A stretch of 26,942 nt of DNA from positions 1 to 26,942 of the IMG/VR virus record IMGVR_UViG_3300023245_000088; one strand, written 5' to 3'. The notes beneath the pieces are model-generated. The model ran no database searches. It was not told where the DNA came from and saw only the letters and a list, made by a program, of their open reading frames with translations. The stretch is from a virus. Both the position numbers and the translations under genes were made by a program. Positions 14,390 to 22,413 of the stretch are shown here, in pieces (within the stretch, counting starts at the first letter, position 1; each line of letters starts with the position of its first letter).

Positions 14390-14800
14390 ATGTCTGGAAA
14401 AAATAGGAATAATCAAAATGCTGGGAGTGGTAACAACAACCAGCAAGAACAACAAGAAGTTTATAGCGTAGTTTTGAACAATGGTGCGGAGAATGAGAAA
14501 ACAGTATTTCTTCGCAAAATGAAGATTTCTTTTAAAGGGATGGCTATGAAAGCGGCCCTTTCGAGATCTAACAATGACCGAAATCATGCTATGGCGATTC
14601 TTGATGAAGAAATTATGAAACTTTTACTTGTTTCTATTGATAGCAAGGAAGTATCAGCTTCGCAAAAAGAAGACTTAGATAGTCTTTTCGAGCCTGCTGA
14701 GTTCTGGAAACTTCTTGAAGTTCTCGGCCAGATTACAGGAATGGATACAGAAGGGGATACAGCCCCCCTGGTGAAGATCGCCTTTACTGGGAAACGATAG
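14390..14800 (+). CDS. tail assembly chaperone, short form
   Basis: This 136-residue protein lies between tube and tape measure, where tail assembly chaperones are encoded (lambda gpG equivalent). The first 22 residues are low-complexity Asn/Gln. Then come VYSVVLNNG, the segment RKMKISFKGMAMKAALSRSN, and an acidic helical C-terminus. It ends at TAG 14798-14800, but the -1 frame continues open to 14925 and encodes a typical T domain, so a longer fusion is expected by programmed frameshift. GGGAG at 14380-14384 lies 5 bases before the ATG. Confidence 0.8.
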   Translation: MSGKNRNNQNAGSGNNNQQEQQEVYSVVLNNGAENEKTVFLRKMKISFKGMAMKAALSRSNNDRNHAMAILDEEIMKLLLVSIDSKEVSASQKEDLDSLFEPAEFWKLLEVLGQITGMDTEGDTAPLVKIAFTGKR

Positions 14801-14925
14801 TTTGGATCTGTCGATATACGAGTCTCCGTCCGAAAGATATTCACGCGATGGAGCCTTGGCAGTTTAAAACTGTCATCGACAAGCTCAATGAGATTCTTGA
14901 AGAAGAATCAGGGGGAGATGAATGA
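14719..14925 (+). CDS. tail assembly chaperone T-domain, reached by -1 frameshift
   Basis: The -1 frame relative to the short chaperone is open from 14719 to the TGA at 14923-14925. Its last 40 residues contain WICRYTSLRPKDIHAMEPWQ, then FKTVIDKLNEILEEESGGDE, a pattern typical of the T half of phage tail assembly chaperones, with no start codon well placed before it. The shift must occur between 14719 and 14800. The best candidate is the C6 run at 14763-14768, where a CCC codon (14765-14767) can re-pair with CCC one base back; this would give a fusion of about 178 residues. The fusion protein binds tape measure and tube during tail assembly. The stop overlaps the tape measure ATG. Confidence 0.78.
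   Translation, partial: SSRPDYRNGYRRGYSPPGEDRLYWETIVWICRYTSLRPKDIHAMEPWQFKTVIDKLNEILEEESGGDE
14763..14768 (+). promoter_or_regulatory. candidate -1 slippery site (C6 run)
   Basis: Zero-frame codons are GCC CCC CTG. A P-site proline tRNA on CCC can slip back one base onto CCC, but the A-site Leu codon would not re-pair, so this is not a canonical XXXYYYZ heptamer. An alternative weak site is GGGAAAC at 14789-14795, which is out of phase for tandem slippage. The exact site needs experiment. Confidence 0.45.
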
Positions 14926-16781
14926 GCGCACCTTTAGCATATAAGGTTTTAACGGAGTTTAGGTTTGAGATCGGTAGTGCCGTGACCAACACCAGAACTC
15001 TCGCCGGAGAGGTCAACAAGATCTCGGATGCTGCTGGTAATGCTCAACAAGCTCTTACTGGTGTGGGAGTCTCACTCGTTCAAAGTTTTGGCGTAGGTTA
15101 CTTGACTGTAGGTGGAACAATTTTTAAGGCTTTTATGGCCTCAGAGAAGTTTTACCAATCTCAGTTAAAGTTATCCAACATCTTCTTATCAAAAAAGTTC
15201 TTTGAAGGTCCACAGGCTTTCCAACAATCCATGCACGCATCTGCTGACGCTTTGGAGAGAATGAAAAATACTGCAAGGCAGTTTTCTCTTCCAGCAGGAG
15301 CTCTTGCCGGATTGTCGAGTTCTGTGGGCGCGGCTTTAACATCGGGGGGTCTTGATGATTCCTCTTTGACTAAGTCAATCGACCTTTCAAGAGCATTTTT
15401 GAAATCAGCACCAGTATTGATTCCAGGGCAGGACCCAATGGCATCACAAGGCCAGCTTATGAACTTAGTTTCTGGGCGAGCCGATATTGGTGGAACACTT
15501 GTCCAAAGATTAATGGATGAGACAGGGGCCATGAAGCCCTTTTCAGGAAGAGGTGGGGCTGGAAAGTTCAACGCTCTCGAACCTTCAAAACGACTTGATG
15601 TTTTGACCAAATCACTGGATCAGTTCTCCAAACAGGTTGAGGTGAACACTGCCATTGCTGGGTCATTTTCAGGTCAAATGCAAAGGATGAGAGACAACCT
15701 CTTCAGTATGTTTTCAATTTTCCGAAAGATCGGAGATGCGATTCGCGTTCCACTTACTGATATTCTTTTGAATATTAATAACTGGCTGGAAACTCATGGC
15801 GAGAAGATAGCTAACAACATGGCTGAGATGCTTGAGAGAATCCTCAAGGACCCCATCAAGCTATTTGTAAACCTTGAGACTCTAAAAGGTATGGGTGGGG
15901 ATTTCAGTGCAGCAGGGGCTTTTATAAAGACTCTGGCGCATCTTGAATTTGCTGGCTTTGCTGCTGGAGCTCTTGGTGGAGCTGGATTACTGGGCGGGTT
16001 TTCGGTAATGGCTTCAAAACTTGGGAAAAGTATTCATAAGATTGTCGCGTGGTTCATACCACTTGGGAAAATGGCTTCTGGTGGGATGATTTCTCACATA
16101 GGAAAGCTATTCATGGCCGTTGGTCGTCTTTTTGGGTTCCTTTTCTTTATGCTTCAAACTCTGACAATGGCAGGAGCCAAGGCTGGAGTTCACAACAAAT
16201 TATGGATGGCTGAAAATGCCTCCAAGGTTTCTGAGGTAATGGTCAAAATGGGTAAAGCTTTCTCAGCTCTACTCTATCCAATTACTGCAGGAATGGACGC
16301 TTTGGCTGAAGTGATCTCATGGTTCTTTCGATTAGATTTCACCGGTGGAATCTTGATAACTGTGTTTAGTGCTTTAGCTTCAGTGATGGAGTTTTTAGGA
16401 AAAGCAGTCTTAAGGATCTTTGGGTTCATTCAGGGTGTGGTGGATATGCTCACTCAGATCCCTTTAAATCTTGGGAGCTTCTTCTCTGGTGATATTGGCT
16501 TTGGGGATATGCTCGGTCAAATGGGTGACACCTTCATGCGAGGTTTTGACCATCATTATAACAAAATTTATGGTGATGAAAATCAGGTTCCATTCGCACC
16601 AGGAAAAGGCAAGACCTCAAAAAACACGACCTATATGAATGTGAATATGTATAACGAGTTTAAGGAGCAAATGGAGCCAGATAGGATTGCTTTTACACTC
16701 CAAGAACAACTTTTCAAGGCGGCTACTAACCCTAGAGGGACCAAACGTCGATCATTTCAGAGAGGATCATTGAAAAAATAG
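14922..16781 (+). CDS. tail tape measure protein
   Basis: At 619 residues this is the longest tail gene and follows the chaperone frameshift pair, the usual tape measure position. It has Ala/Gly-rich helices (LAGEVNKISDAAGNAQQALT near the N-terminus). Several hydrophobic segments follow, near residues 335-360 (FAGFAAGALGGAGLLGGFSV) and around GRLFGFLFFMLQTLTMA, FSALLYPITAGMDALAEVIS and GILITVFSALASVMEFLG, expected to insert in the host membrane during ejection. It determines tail length; with roughly 1.5 angstrom per residue this suggests a tail of about 90 nm, an estimate from helical extension. The C-terminus is basic. The ATG overlaps the TGA of the T domain; GGGGGAG is just upstream. Confidence 0.88.
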   Translation: MSAPLAYKVLTEFRFEIGSAVTNTRTLAGEVNKISDAAGNAQQALTGVGVSLVQSFGVGYLTVGGTIFKAFMASEKFYQSQLKLSNIFLSKKFFEGPQAFQQSMHASADALERMKNTARQFSLPAGALAGLSSSVGAALTSGGLDDSSLTKSIDLSRAFLKSAPVLIPGQDPMASQGQLMNLVSGRADIGGTLVQRLMDETGAMKPFSGRGGAGKFNALEPSKRLDVLTKSLDQFSKQVEVNTAIAGSFSGQMQRMRDNLFSMFSIFRKIGDAIRVPLTDILLNINNWLETHGEKIANNMAEMLERILKDPIKLFVNLETLKGMGGDFSAAGAFIKTLAHLEFAGFAAGALGGAGLLGGFSVMASKLGKSIHKIVAWFIPLGKMASGGMISHIGKLFMAVGRLFGFLFFMLQTLTMAGAKAGVHNKLWMAENASKVSEVMVKMGKAFSALLYPITAGMDALAEVISWFFRLDFTGGILITVFSALASVMEFLGKAVLRIFGFIQGVVDMLTQIPLNLGSFFSGDIGFGDMLGQMGDTFMRGFDHHYNKIYGDENQVPFAPGKGKTSKNTTYMNVNMYNEFKEQMEPDRIAFTLQEQLFKAATNPRGTKRRSFQRGSLKK

Positions 16782-16790
16782 GGAGGGTCT

Positions 16791-17966
16791 TTGGGAATAT
16801 TGAACGATACTCTAGCCACAGGACTCAATAGCCTTGGAGTTAATACCTCCAAAGTTGTGAATGTTCCTGAATACGTTGGTGGAGATTTCCCTGACGGGCT
16901 TGTAATCACTCAAATAATTAATAACAAAGAAGAAGAGGATCGGGATGGCGTACCAGTCAACTTAGTTCTAAGAGGAACTTTTGCTCCTCATCAACCATGG
17001 GAATGGGGTGGAGAGCAGCAGATCGTCAAGGAATACTATTCAGGAAACGATCTCCCTTCAGTTCAGGTCTTGGGACCTCGTGAATCTGACATCCCCATTA
17101 AAGGGACTCTCAAATCCAAATTCTTCAAACAACAGGATTCTCAAAATCTCAGGCTGGCTGCAGAAGCCTATCAGCAACAACTGGATCTCCTGAGAAAAAG
17201 AGGAAATTTGATCAAAATTGAGCTGGGTGAATGGCAACGATATGGCTATATCAAACAGACTTCATTCAAAATGAGAACCAGAGCTGACATTGATTATGAA
17301 CTGGATTTCATGGTGATCTCTGAAGAAAAGCCAGATTTCTCTAAATTCACTGAGCGATCAGATGATGATTTAAAAGCTCCAAATAAGGCTCTAATAGATG
17401 CTGCAGCTTCTCAGCTTTCAGCATCAAGAACCTTCCCCACTGAGATGACTCAATCGGTGGCTGATCTATTGAATGACCAGATCTCTGCTGTGGCTGATTC
17501 GATTGCCATTGTGACTGATTTCGTGAATGGGATTCTCACAGATGCCGAGCAACTTGAAGCGGCTGCTTCCAGAGCTGTTGGATTGATCCGATATGCCAGA
17601 TCTCAAATAGCTACTGCTTCCAGAAGGATTGGGGCCATTTCTTACTCTGTTTCAAACCTTGGAGCAACTGCAGCCACAGAGGCTCAGAAGTCGGTGGCGA
17701 GCATTGAGAGCTTGAACCATATTGGTCAAACAAGGCTGACTTTCACCTCACTGGCTCAAAGATTGGCAGCCATGCAGCAGAAATTCGCAGCCTTGGCTTT
17801 CACATTGCCACTTGAAAGGTATCTGGTCCGAGAAAACGATACTCTCCAGAAAATCTCAATCAGGTACTACAACACCACTGACAACTGGACTGTTATTTAT
17901 GACCACAATGATCTCGCTACAAGTGAGCTCACCAAGGGACAGATCCTAGAAATTCCGAGGCTCTGA
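16791..17966 (+). CDS. LysM-containing baseplate / tail tube connector protein
   Basis: This 391-residue protein ends in a LysM domain (about 343-391: RYLVRENDTLQKISIRYYN, WTVIYDHND, GQILEIPRL), the arrangement of gp53-like/LysM proteins that link the tube to the hub in contractile tails. The N-terminal half is beta-rich (NLVLRGTFAPHQPWEWGGEQ), the middle a long helical Ala-rich segment (about 200-310). The start is an unusual TTG at 16791, with GGAGG at 16782-16786 four bases before it; a second TTG at 16800 is too far from that site. Its TGA overlaps the next ATG. LysM here is probably structural rather than for peptidoglycan degradation; no catalytic motif is seen. Confidence 0.78.
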   Translation: MGILNDTLATGLNSLGVNTSKVVNVPEYVGGDFPDGLVITQIINNKEEEDRDGVPVNLVLRGTFAPHQPWEWGGEQQIVKEYYSGNDLPSVQVLGPRESDIPIKGTLKSKFFKQQDSQNLRLAAEAYQQQLDLLRKRGNLIKIELGEWQRYGYIKQTSFKMRTRADIDYELDFMVISEEKPDFSKFTERSDDDLKAPNKALIDAAASQLSASRTFPTEMTQSVADLLNDQISAVADSIAIVTDFVNGILTDAEQLEAAASRAVGLIRYARSQIATASRRIGAISYSVSNLGATAATEAQKSVASIESLNHIGQTRLTFTSLAQRLAAMQQKFAALAFTLPLERYLVRENDTLQKISIRYYNTTDNWTVIYDHNDLATSELTKGQILEIPRL

Positions 17967-19390
17967 TGGGAATATTTTATCCCCAGGCGGCTGTCACAAT
18001 GAAACTAAGGCTAGAGGACTATGTTAGGGACTCCAACTCACTGGAGTTCTATGAGTTCACAGTTCTAGCCAAATCAGTCACTGTCACAACAAATTCCTAT
18101 TTTGAAGCTGATACTTTTGAGTGTTCGATTGAATATAAGAACTTCCCTTTTGATCCCAGAGCGATTCGAGCTTGTGGGGTCACGATCCACGTTGAGGATA
18201 TGAAAAAGCTATATGGTGAGGATGGGAAAAGGGTTGAAATTGTACCAAATAAAGCAAATACCATATTTCAGGGCTTTGCTGATGATGACTCAATCAAGTT
18301 TGATGACTCAAGTCGGACAGTAGTTTTGGAAGGTAGAGATTTCACATCTCTTCTCATTGATGCTCCCTATTTAAAAGGGAATTATCCAGTCACTCAAAAG
18401 GTTGATGTAGCTATCCAGAGCTTGCTTTCAGAGCTCCCAGCTACCGCCCAGCTTCTCGTAAATAATCGGGTTGGGGATTTGCCTACACTGAGTAAATTCT
18501 GGGATGACAAGCAACCTGGATCTGGAAGAAAGAATGTCAGAAAAGATCAATCCTATTGGGATCTGATTCAGTCGATCATTGCTGATGCTGGTTTAATTGC
18601 CTACATTGAGCTCGACAAGTTGGTGATCTCAAAGCCAAGGATTCTCTACGATAAATCAAACGCCAAAGTCTTTATTTATGGTCACAATATCAAATCACTC
18701 AAATTCAAGAGAAAGCTTGGTCGTCGTAAATCTTTCAATCTCCGATTAACTGCTTTCTCCTTTAAAAATAAGCTTCCAATATCGGCCAAAATACCTGAAC
18801 AGGCCACTTCAGAATGGCTGGAGAGAAACAGCTATCTAGCAAAGCCAATAAAAGAGCTCAAGTTCGATACTGAGGGAAAGCCCATTGATGACAATAATCA
18901 AAGGCCAGCTCCTTATATTTCATTCAGGATTCCAAATGTGGCCGATCAAAAGCAACTGATCGCCATGGGTGAGGAATTGTTTGAGGAAATTGCAAGGCAG
19001 GAGATAGAAGGGGACTTCACAACTAGAGAAATGAGCATCTATTATCAGGAGCTCAATCAAGATGGCTTCCCAAATTCTAAAAGCCAAGTTCAGACTTTTG
19101 ATGTTTTAAGTCTAAGAGCCGGAACTCCTGTGGCAATAGTTTTGGATGATAAGGATCTAAAGAAAGCCACTAAGATCGAAAACAAGAAACAGAGAGAGGC
19201 CTATCTAACAGCTAGAGGCTATATTCCAGCTATTGCTGCAGCTCTGGCTGATTCTTTGGGGAAATATTCAAATGTTTTTTACACAAAAGGTTATCGACTC
19301 AGAGTGGATGCTCAAGACGGAGTGACCTTTGATGTGAACTTCCTCAATTACATAGATGTGGATGAAAAATTTGCGGAGTTTGCCAAATGA
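17966..19390 (+). CDS. baseplate hub protein (gpD / gp27-like)
   Basis: This 474-residue protein lies between the LysM protein and the spike, as hub proteins do. It is beta-rich with several hub-like segments: TVTTNSYFEADTFECSIEYK (about 37-56), TIFQGFADDDSIKFDDSSRT (about 98-117) and VVLEGRDFTSLLIDAPY. In the middle QSYWDLIQSIIADAGLIAYI (about 193-212) is followed by a Lys-rich stretch (SLKFKRKLGRRKSFNLRL). Late segments such as FYTKGYRLRVDAQDGVTFDV match the final barrel of this class. Start ATG overlaps the upstream TGA; the end forms an ATGA overlap with the spike gene. Function: trimeric hub carrying the spike (family knowledge). Confidence 0.75.
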   Translation: MGIFYPQAAVTMKLRLEDYVRDSNSLEFYEFTVLAKSVTVTTNSYFEADTFECSIEYKNFPFDPRAIRACGVTIHVEDMKKLYGEDGKRVEIVPNKANTIFQGFADDDSIKFDDSSRTVVLEGRDFTSLLIDAPYLKGNYPVTQKVDVAIQSLLSELPATAQLLVNNRVGDLPTLSKFWDDKQPGSGRKNVRKDQSYWDLIQSIIADAGLIAYIELDKLVISKPRILYDKSNAKVFIYGHNIKSLKFKRKLGRRKSFNLRLTAFSFKNKLPISAKIPEQATSEWLERNSYLAKPIKELKFDTEGKPIDDNNQRPAPYISFRIPNVADQKQLIAMGEELFEEIARQEIEGDFTTREMSIYYQELNQDGFPNSKSQVQTFDVLSLRAGTPVAIVLDDKDLKKATKIENKKQREAYLTARGYIPAIAAALADSLGKYSNVFYTKGYRLRVDAQDGVTFDVNFLNYIDVDEKFAEFAK

Positions 19391-19998
19391 TAGATATGGA
19401 AGGCTGGAAACAGGTACTCGATCAGGATGACGTTCACATCACTATTGGGCAGATCACAAAGCTGCTGATGGCTGATGATCGTTCAGTTCTTAGGGTTCAA
19501 GTGGCTATGTTTCCAGAAATGGAAAGAGAGTTTATTTGCAGGATGAGCTGGGAAGCTGTGGGACCTGAAGCTGGATTCTTCCAATTTCCCAACACTGGTG
19601 ATCTGGTTATCATTGGGATTCCAGACGCTGATGAATCCATCCCTTTTGTGATCTCAAGACTGACTTCAAAAGAAGACCAGATCCCACTTAATGCGGTTGA
19701 TGGTCATTCTGTTTTAAAGGCTATGGCTGGAAAGAAGATGTTTGTCACTTCAGACACCAAGATCCTTCTATCAAAAGCCGACGCTGATCCAACAGAGAAT
19801 CTGGTCCTGGGACAAGTCCTAAAGACCTTTCTTTCTGACTGCTTAACTTTGCTAATTTCTCACACTCACATATCAAGCCAACCAGGATTCTCAACAAGCC
19901 CACCGGAGAACGCCTCCGACTTCAGTGATCTAAAATCTGATCCTGTCGATAATGAAGGAATATTGAGCGATCTTGCTTTCACAGAGAAGGGGGACTGA
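19387..19998 (+). CDS. baseplate spike protein, OB-fold (gpV / gp5 N-terminal-like)
   Basis: This 203-residue protein has an OB-fold-like N-terminal half (VLRVQVAMFPEMEREFICRM, then FFQFPNTGDLVIIGIPDADE) and, near the C-terminus, a run after an amphipathic helix with SHTHISSQPGFSTSPPENA. Paired His residues and the SPP motif are typical of phage spike/baseplate assembly proteins of the gpV type. The spike pierces the outer membrane. It begins with ATGATAG overlapping the hub stop (ATGA at 19387-19390) and ends in a TGATG overlap with the next gene. No lysozyme domain is fused. Confidence 0.7.
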   Translation: MIDMEGWKQVLDQDDVHITIGQITKLLMADDRSVLRVQVAMFPEMEREFICRMSWEAVGPEAGFFQFPNTGDLVIIGIPDADESIPFVISRLTSKEDQIPLNAVDGHSVLKAMAGKKMFVTSDTKILLSKADADPTENLVLGQVLKTFLSDCLTLLISHTHISSQPGFSTSPPENASDFSDLKSDPVDNEGILSDLAFTEKGD

Positions 19999-20231
19999 TG
20001 CCATTATCAAATGCGGGAATGGCCGCTGCAATTAAAGCAAAGTTATTAACTGGAAAAGGTGAGGCTGCTCAAGACGACGCTGAACTAGACATCCTTTGCG
20101 ATGCCATTGGTGCTGCAGTCGTTGAATATATTGTCGCAAATGCTGTGGTCCCTATTGGAATTGCTGTGGCGACAACAGGATCAGCATCAGCTCAAACAGG
20201 AGCTACCACCTCTACAGGGAGCATCACTTAA
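19998..20231 (+). CDS. small baseplate-region hypothetical protein
   Basis: This 77-residue protein has an Ala-rich helical N-terminus with AAAIKAKLLTGKGEA, a segment DILCDAIGAAVVEYIVANAV (about 31-50) and a Gly/Ser/Thr-rich end with SASAQTGATTSTGSIT. Small genes of this type are common between spike and gp25-like genes in Mu- and P2-like phages, and their function is not settled. The ATG overlaps the spike TGA and the TAA overlaps the gp25-like ATG, so it is tightly coupled to both neighbours. It could be a baseplate component or chaperone. Confidence 0.6.
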   Translation: MPLSNAGMAAAIKAKLLTGKGEAAQDDAELDILCDAIGAAVVEYIVANAVVPIGIAVATTGSASAQTGATTSTGSIT

Positions 20232-20629
20232 TGGCTAGTATTATAGAAGTATTCAAAAGAGATTTAGCCTTTGTGGGGGATTTCATCAAGACCCCAACTG
20301 GTGACATCGACACAGTGACAGGTTTGAGAAATTTCAAAGATGCTCTTTTTCGTCGATTAATCACAACACCAGGAAGCTTGGTTCATCGCCCTGGTTATGG
20401 AGTGGGGGTGAAATCATACAAGAATAGTATCAACAGCCTTGCGAAAAGAGAGAAGTTGGCGAGAACAATAAAGCAACAATTTGAACAAGACCCCAGAACT
20501 GTTGAGGTTGTTTCCATAGGTTTTACTTTTGATGACTATAAGCCGGAAACGATCAAGGTCCATACAACTGTGGAGGCTGTAGGTTATGGGAAAGTCGATA
20601 TTGAATTTAGTCCGTTTGGAGGATTGTAA
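20231..20629 (+). CDS. baseplate wedge protein, gp25 / gpW-like
   Basis: This 132-residue protein matches the gp25-like wedge family (T4 gp25, P2 gpW) in size and pattern: a start rich in Asp and Phe (FKRDLAFVGDFIKTPTGDID), VTGLRNFKDALFRRLITTPG (about 34-53), then the signature SLVHRPGYGVGVKSY (about 54-68), a Lys/Arg helix (KREKLARTIKQQFEQDPR) and a beta end. In contractile tails it anchors the first sheath ring to the baseplate. ATG overlaps the upstream TAA, and the TAA overlaps the ATG of the J-like gene by one base. Confidence 0.87.
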   Translation: MASIIEVFKRDLAFVGDFIKTPTGDIDTVTGLRNFKDALFRRLITTPGSLVHRPGYGVGVKSYKNSINSLAKREKLARTIKQQFEQDPRTVEVVSIGFTFDDYKPETIKVHTTVEAVGYGKVDIEFSPFGGL

Positions 20630-21786
20630 TGGCATTAAAAAGTCAATCAGAGCTCTTACAGCTCTTCATAGACGAGCTTCAAGCGAGAGATCCGAGCCTG
20701 ACCGACGACAACGAGGGCTCAAAACTCGACGTATTGGGGGGAGCCTTCTCGGTAGCTGTGGCAGAGAGCCAGAGAACATCAATCGAAGAGTTCAAAAAAA
20801 CCTACATAGATACATCCGAAGGTGACAACCTTGAATTTCTTTTGGTGGATCACTTTGGAACTGCCTTTGCTAGAACAGCGGCAGTCGAATCAACTGGAAC
20901 AGTAACTTTCTCAAGGGCCAATACTGCAGAGGGGAACGTAACAATCCCCGTTGGAACTATCATATCCACAGAACAAAATGCTGCTGGTAACTCGACACGA
21001 TTCGAGGTGATTTCAGAGGTCATTTTAACAGGGACCACAATAGATGCCTCAGTGAAAGCCATTATTGCTGGAACTGCTGGAAACGTGAACGCTTCAACTG
21101 TCATTGTTTTAGAAAGTTCTCTCACCGATTCCTCAGTAGTGGTGACAAATGCCACTGCTTTTGGAAGTGGAACAGAGACTCTCACCGATGCTCAATATAG
21201 ACAATTTGCAAGAAACCTTCTTTTATCACTTCGAGGGGCAACTCTGGATGCCATCGTGGCAACAGCTTTGACTGTGCCTGGAGTGACTACTGTCACAGGA
21301 ATTGAGTTCTCTCAATATGTGAAGGAATGGAATATTTCTACAGATGCAGCGGTTGGAGATTATTTCAAAATATCTCGTGTGAAGCTCTACATTGCCGATG
21401 TTAATGGTGCAGCAAGCGCCGGCCTTTTGGCACTTGTTGAGACAGCCATCGAGCCTGTCAGAGCTGCTGGTGTGAATATTGAGGTTCTGGCTGCAATCGC
21501 AGTGAATCTTAGTTGGACTTCAGCAATTACTTTAAATCCTGCGGGTCCTAATTATGGGACTTTTGTTTCTAATCCACAGGCCATTCTCGATACCATGCAG
21601 CTATATCTTCAAGGTTTAGCGATTGGAACTGATTTTGATAAGTCGGTGGCTGATGCTTACCTTCTAAGCCTTTGGGGTGGATCTGGAACTGGTGATCTCA
21701 CAGCTTTTGCGACTACAATTCCGGTTGGTGATGTGGCAGCGGCAGCGAATGAGAAAATAATCCCAGGAACAATGGCGGTTGTGTAA
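20629..21786 (+). CDS. baseplate assembly protein J-like (wedge)
   Basis: This 385-residue protein follows the gp25-like gene, and its sequence fits the J-like family: an N-terminal region QSELLQLFIDELQARDPSLT, then GSKLDVLGGAFSVAVAESQR. The family-typical beta-region follows with TGTVTFSRANTAEGNVTIPV, a V-P-x-G-T-I motif, TAGNVNASTVIVLES, and LTDAQYRQFARNLLLSLRGA (about 184-203). Its partner is the I-like protein next door; together they form wedges around the hub. Start and stop codons overlap neighbours by one base (TAATG). Confidence 0.87.
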   Translation: MALKSQSELLQLFIDELQARDPSLTDDNEGSKLDVLGGAFSVAVAESQRTSIEEFKKTYIDTSEGDNLEFLLVDHFGTAFARTAAVESTGTVTFSRANTAEGNVTIPVGTIISTEQNAAGNSTRFEVISEVILTGTTIDASVKAIIAGTAGNVNASTVIVLESSLTDSSVVVTNATAFGSGTETLTDAQYRQFARNLLLSLRGATLDAIVATALTVPGVTTVTGIEFSQYVKEWNISTDAAVGDYFKISRVKLYIADVNGAASAGLLALVETAIEPVRAAGVNIEVLAAIAVNLSWTSAITLNPAGPNYGTFVSNPQAILDTMQLYLQGLAIGTDFDKSVADAYLLSLWGGSGTGDLTAFATTIPVGDVAAAANEKIIPGTMAVV

Positions 21787-22412
21787 TGGCTCTCACTCAA
21801 TCTAATTGGTACGACAGACTCAAAGCATGGGTTCCTGGTTGGATGTTCGAGGGAGATGATGACGTTGTTTCTGATGCTGTTTTTTATGCAATGGCTAAAC
21901 TTATTTCCACTATGGATGAGGAAAGAGCAGAGCTTTTGCTTTTCACTTTCATTGATTCCTCAACGACTCCATATTTGGAGCTCCTGGGGGATGAGAGATC
22001 TGTTGATCGCTTAAATGGGGAGTCAGATGCTCTTTACCGTCAGAGAATTAAAACTAGAAATATAAGCTCAAAATGTTCTTATCCTGAGATTGATGCGATT
22101 GCTCAAGATGCAATGACTGTGACTGTTGTTGTGAAGGAAGACCAAAAGTGGGGCTTATTTTGTGATGCTGGTTCCTACTGTAATCGTGGGGATATTGTCT
22201 TCACTTGCATTCAGAATGGAGGCTTTTCAGTTATTATTGACCAGTTTTCTGATTCTGATGAAGTCACAGCAATGATCGAATCTATACAAAGAAACAAAGC
22301 CTTTGGCGTTTTATACCGAGTCGTCGAAAGGTACAAGGTTGAAAACTTTCTTCTAACTGAAGAGGGTGATGAGTTAATAACAGAAGAGGGTGATCTTCTC
22401 ATTGGTGGTTAA
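21786..22412 (+). CDS. baseplate tail protein I-like
   Basis: This 208-residue protein follows the J-like gene, in the place of P2 gpI, and has a comparable helical N-terminus (WYDRLKAWVPGWMFEGDDDV) and LYRQRIKTRNISSKCSYPEI (about 79-98). Its last residues repeat: LLTEEGDELITEEGDLLI, a beta-hairpin-like TEEGD motif frequent at the ends of phage tail proteins. The DNA behind it shows the 12-base unit at 22359-22370 again at 22383-22394. It probably connects wedges to the fibres. Start overlaps the J-like TAA; the stop TAA lies one base before the fibre ATG at 22414. Confidence 0.7.
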   Translation: MALTQSNWYDRLKAWVPGWMFEGDDDVVSDAVFYAMAKLISTMDEERAELLLFTFIDSSTTPYLELLGDERSVDRLNGESDALYRQRIKTRNISSKCSYPEIDAIAQDAMTVTVVVKEDQKWGLFCDAGSYCNRGDIVFTCIQNGGFSVIIDQFSDSDEVTAMIESIQRNKAFGVLYRVVERYKVENFLLTEEGDELITEEGDLLIGG

Positions 22413-22413
22413 T

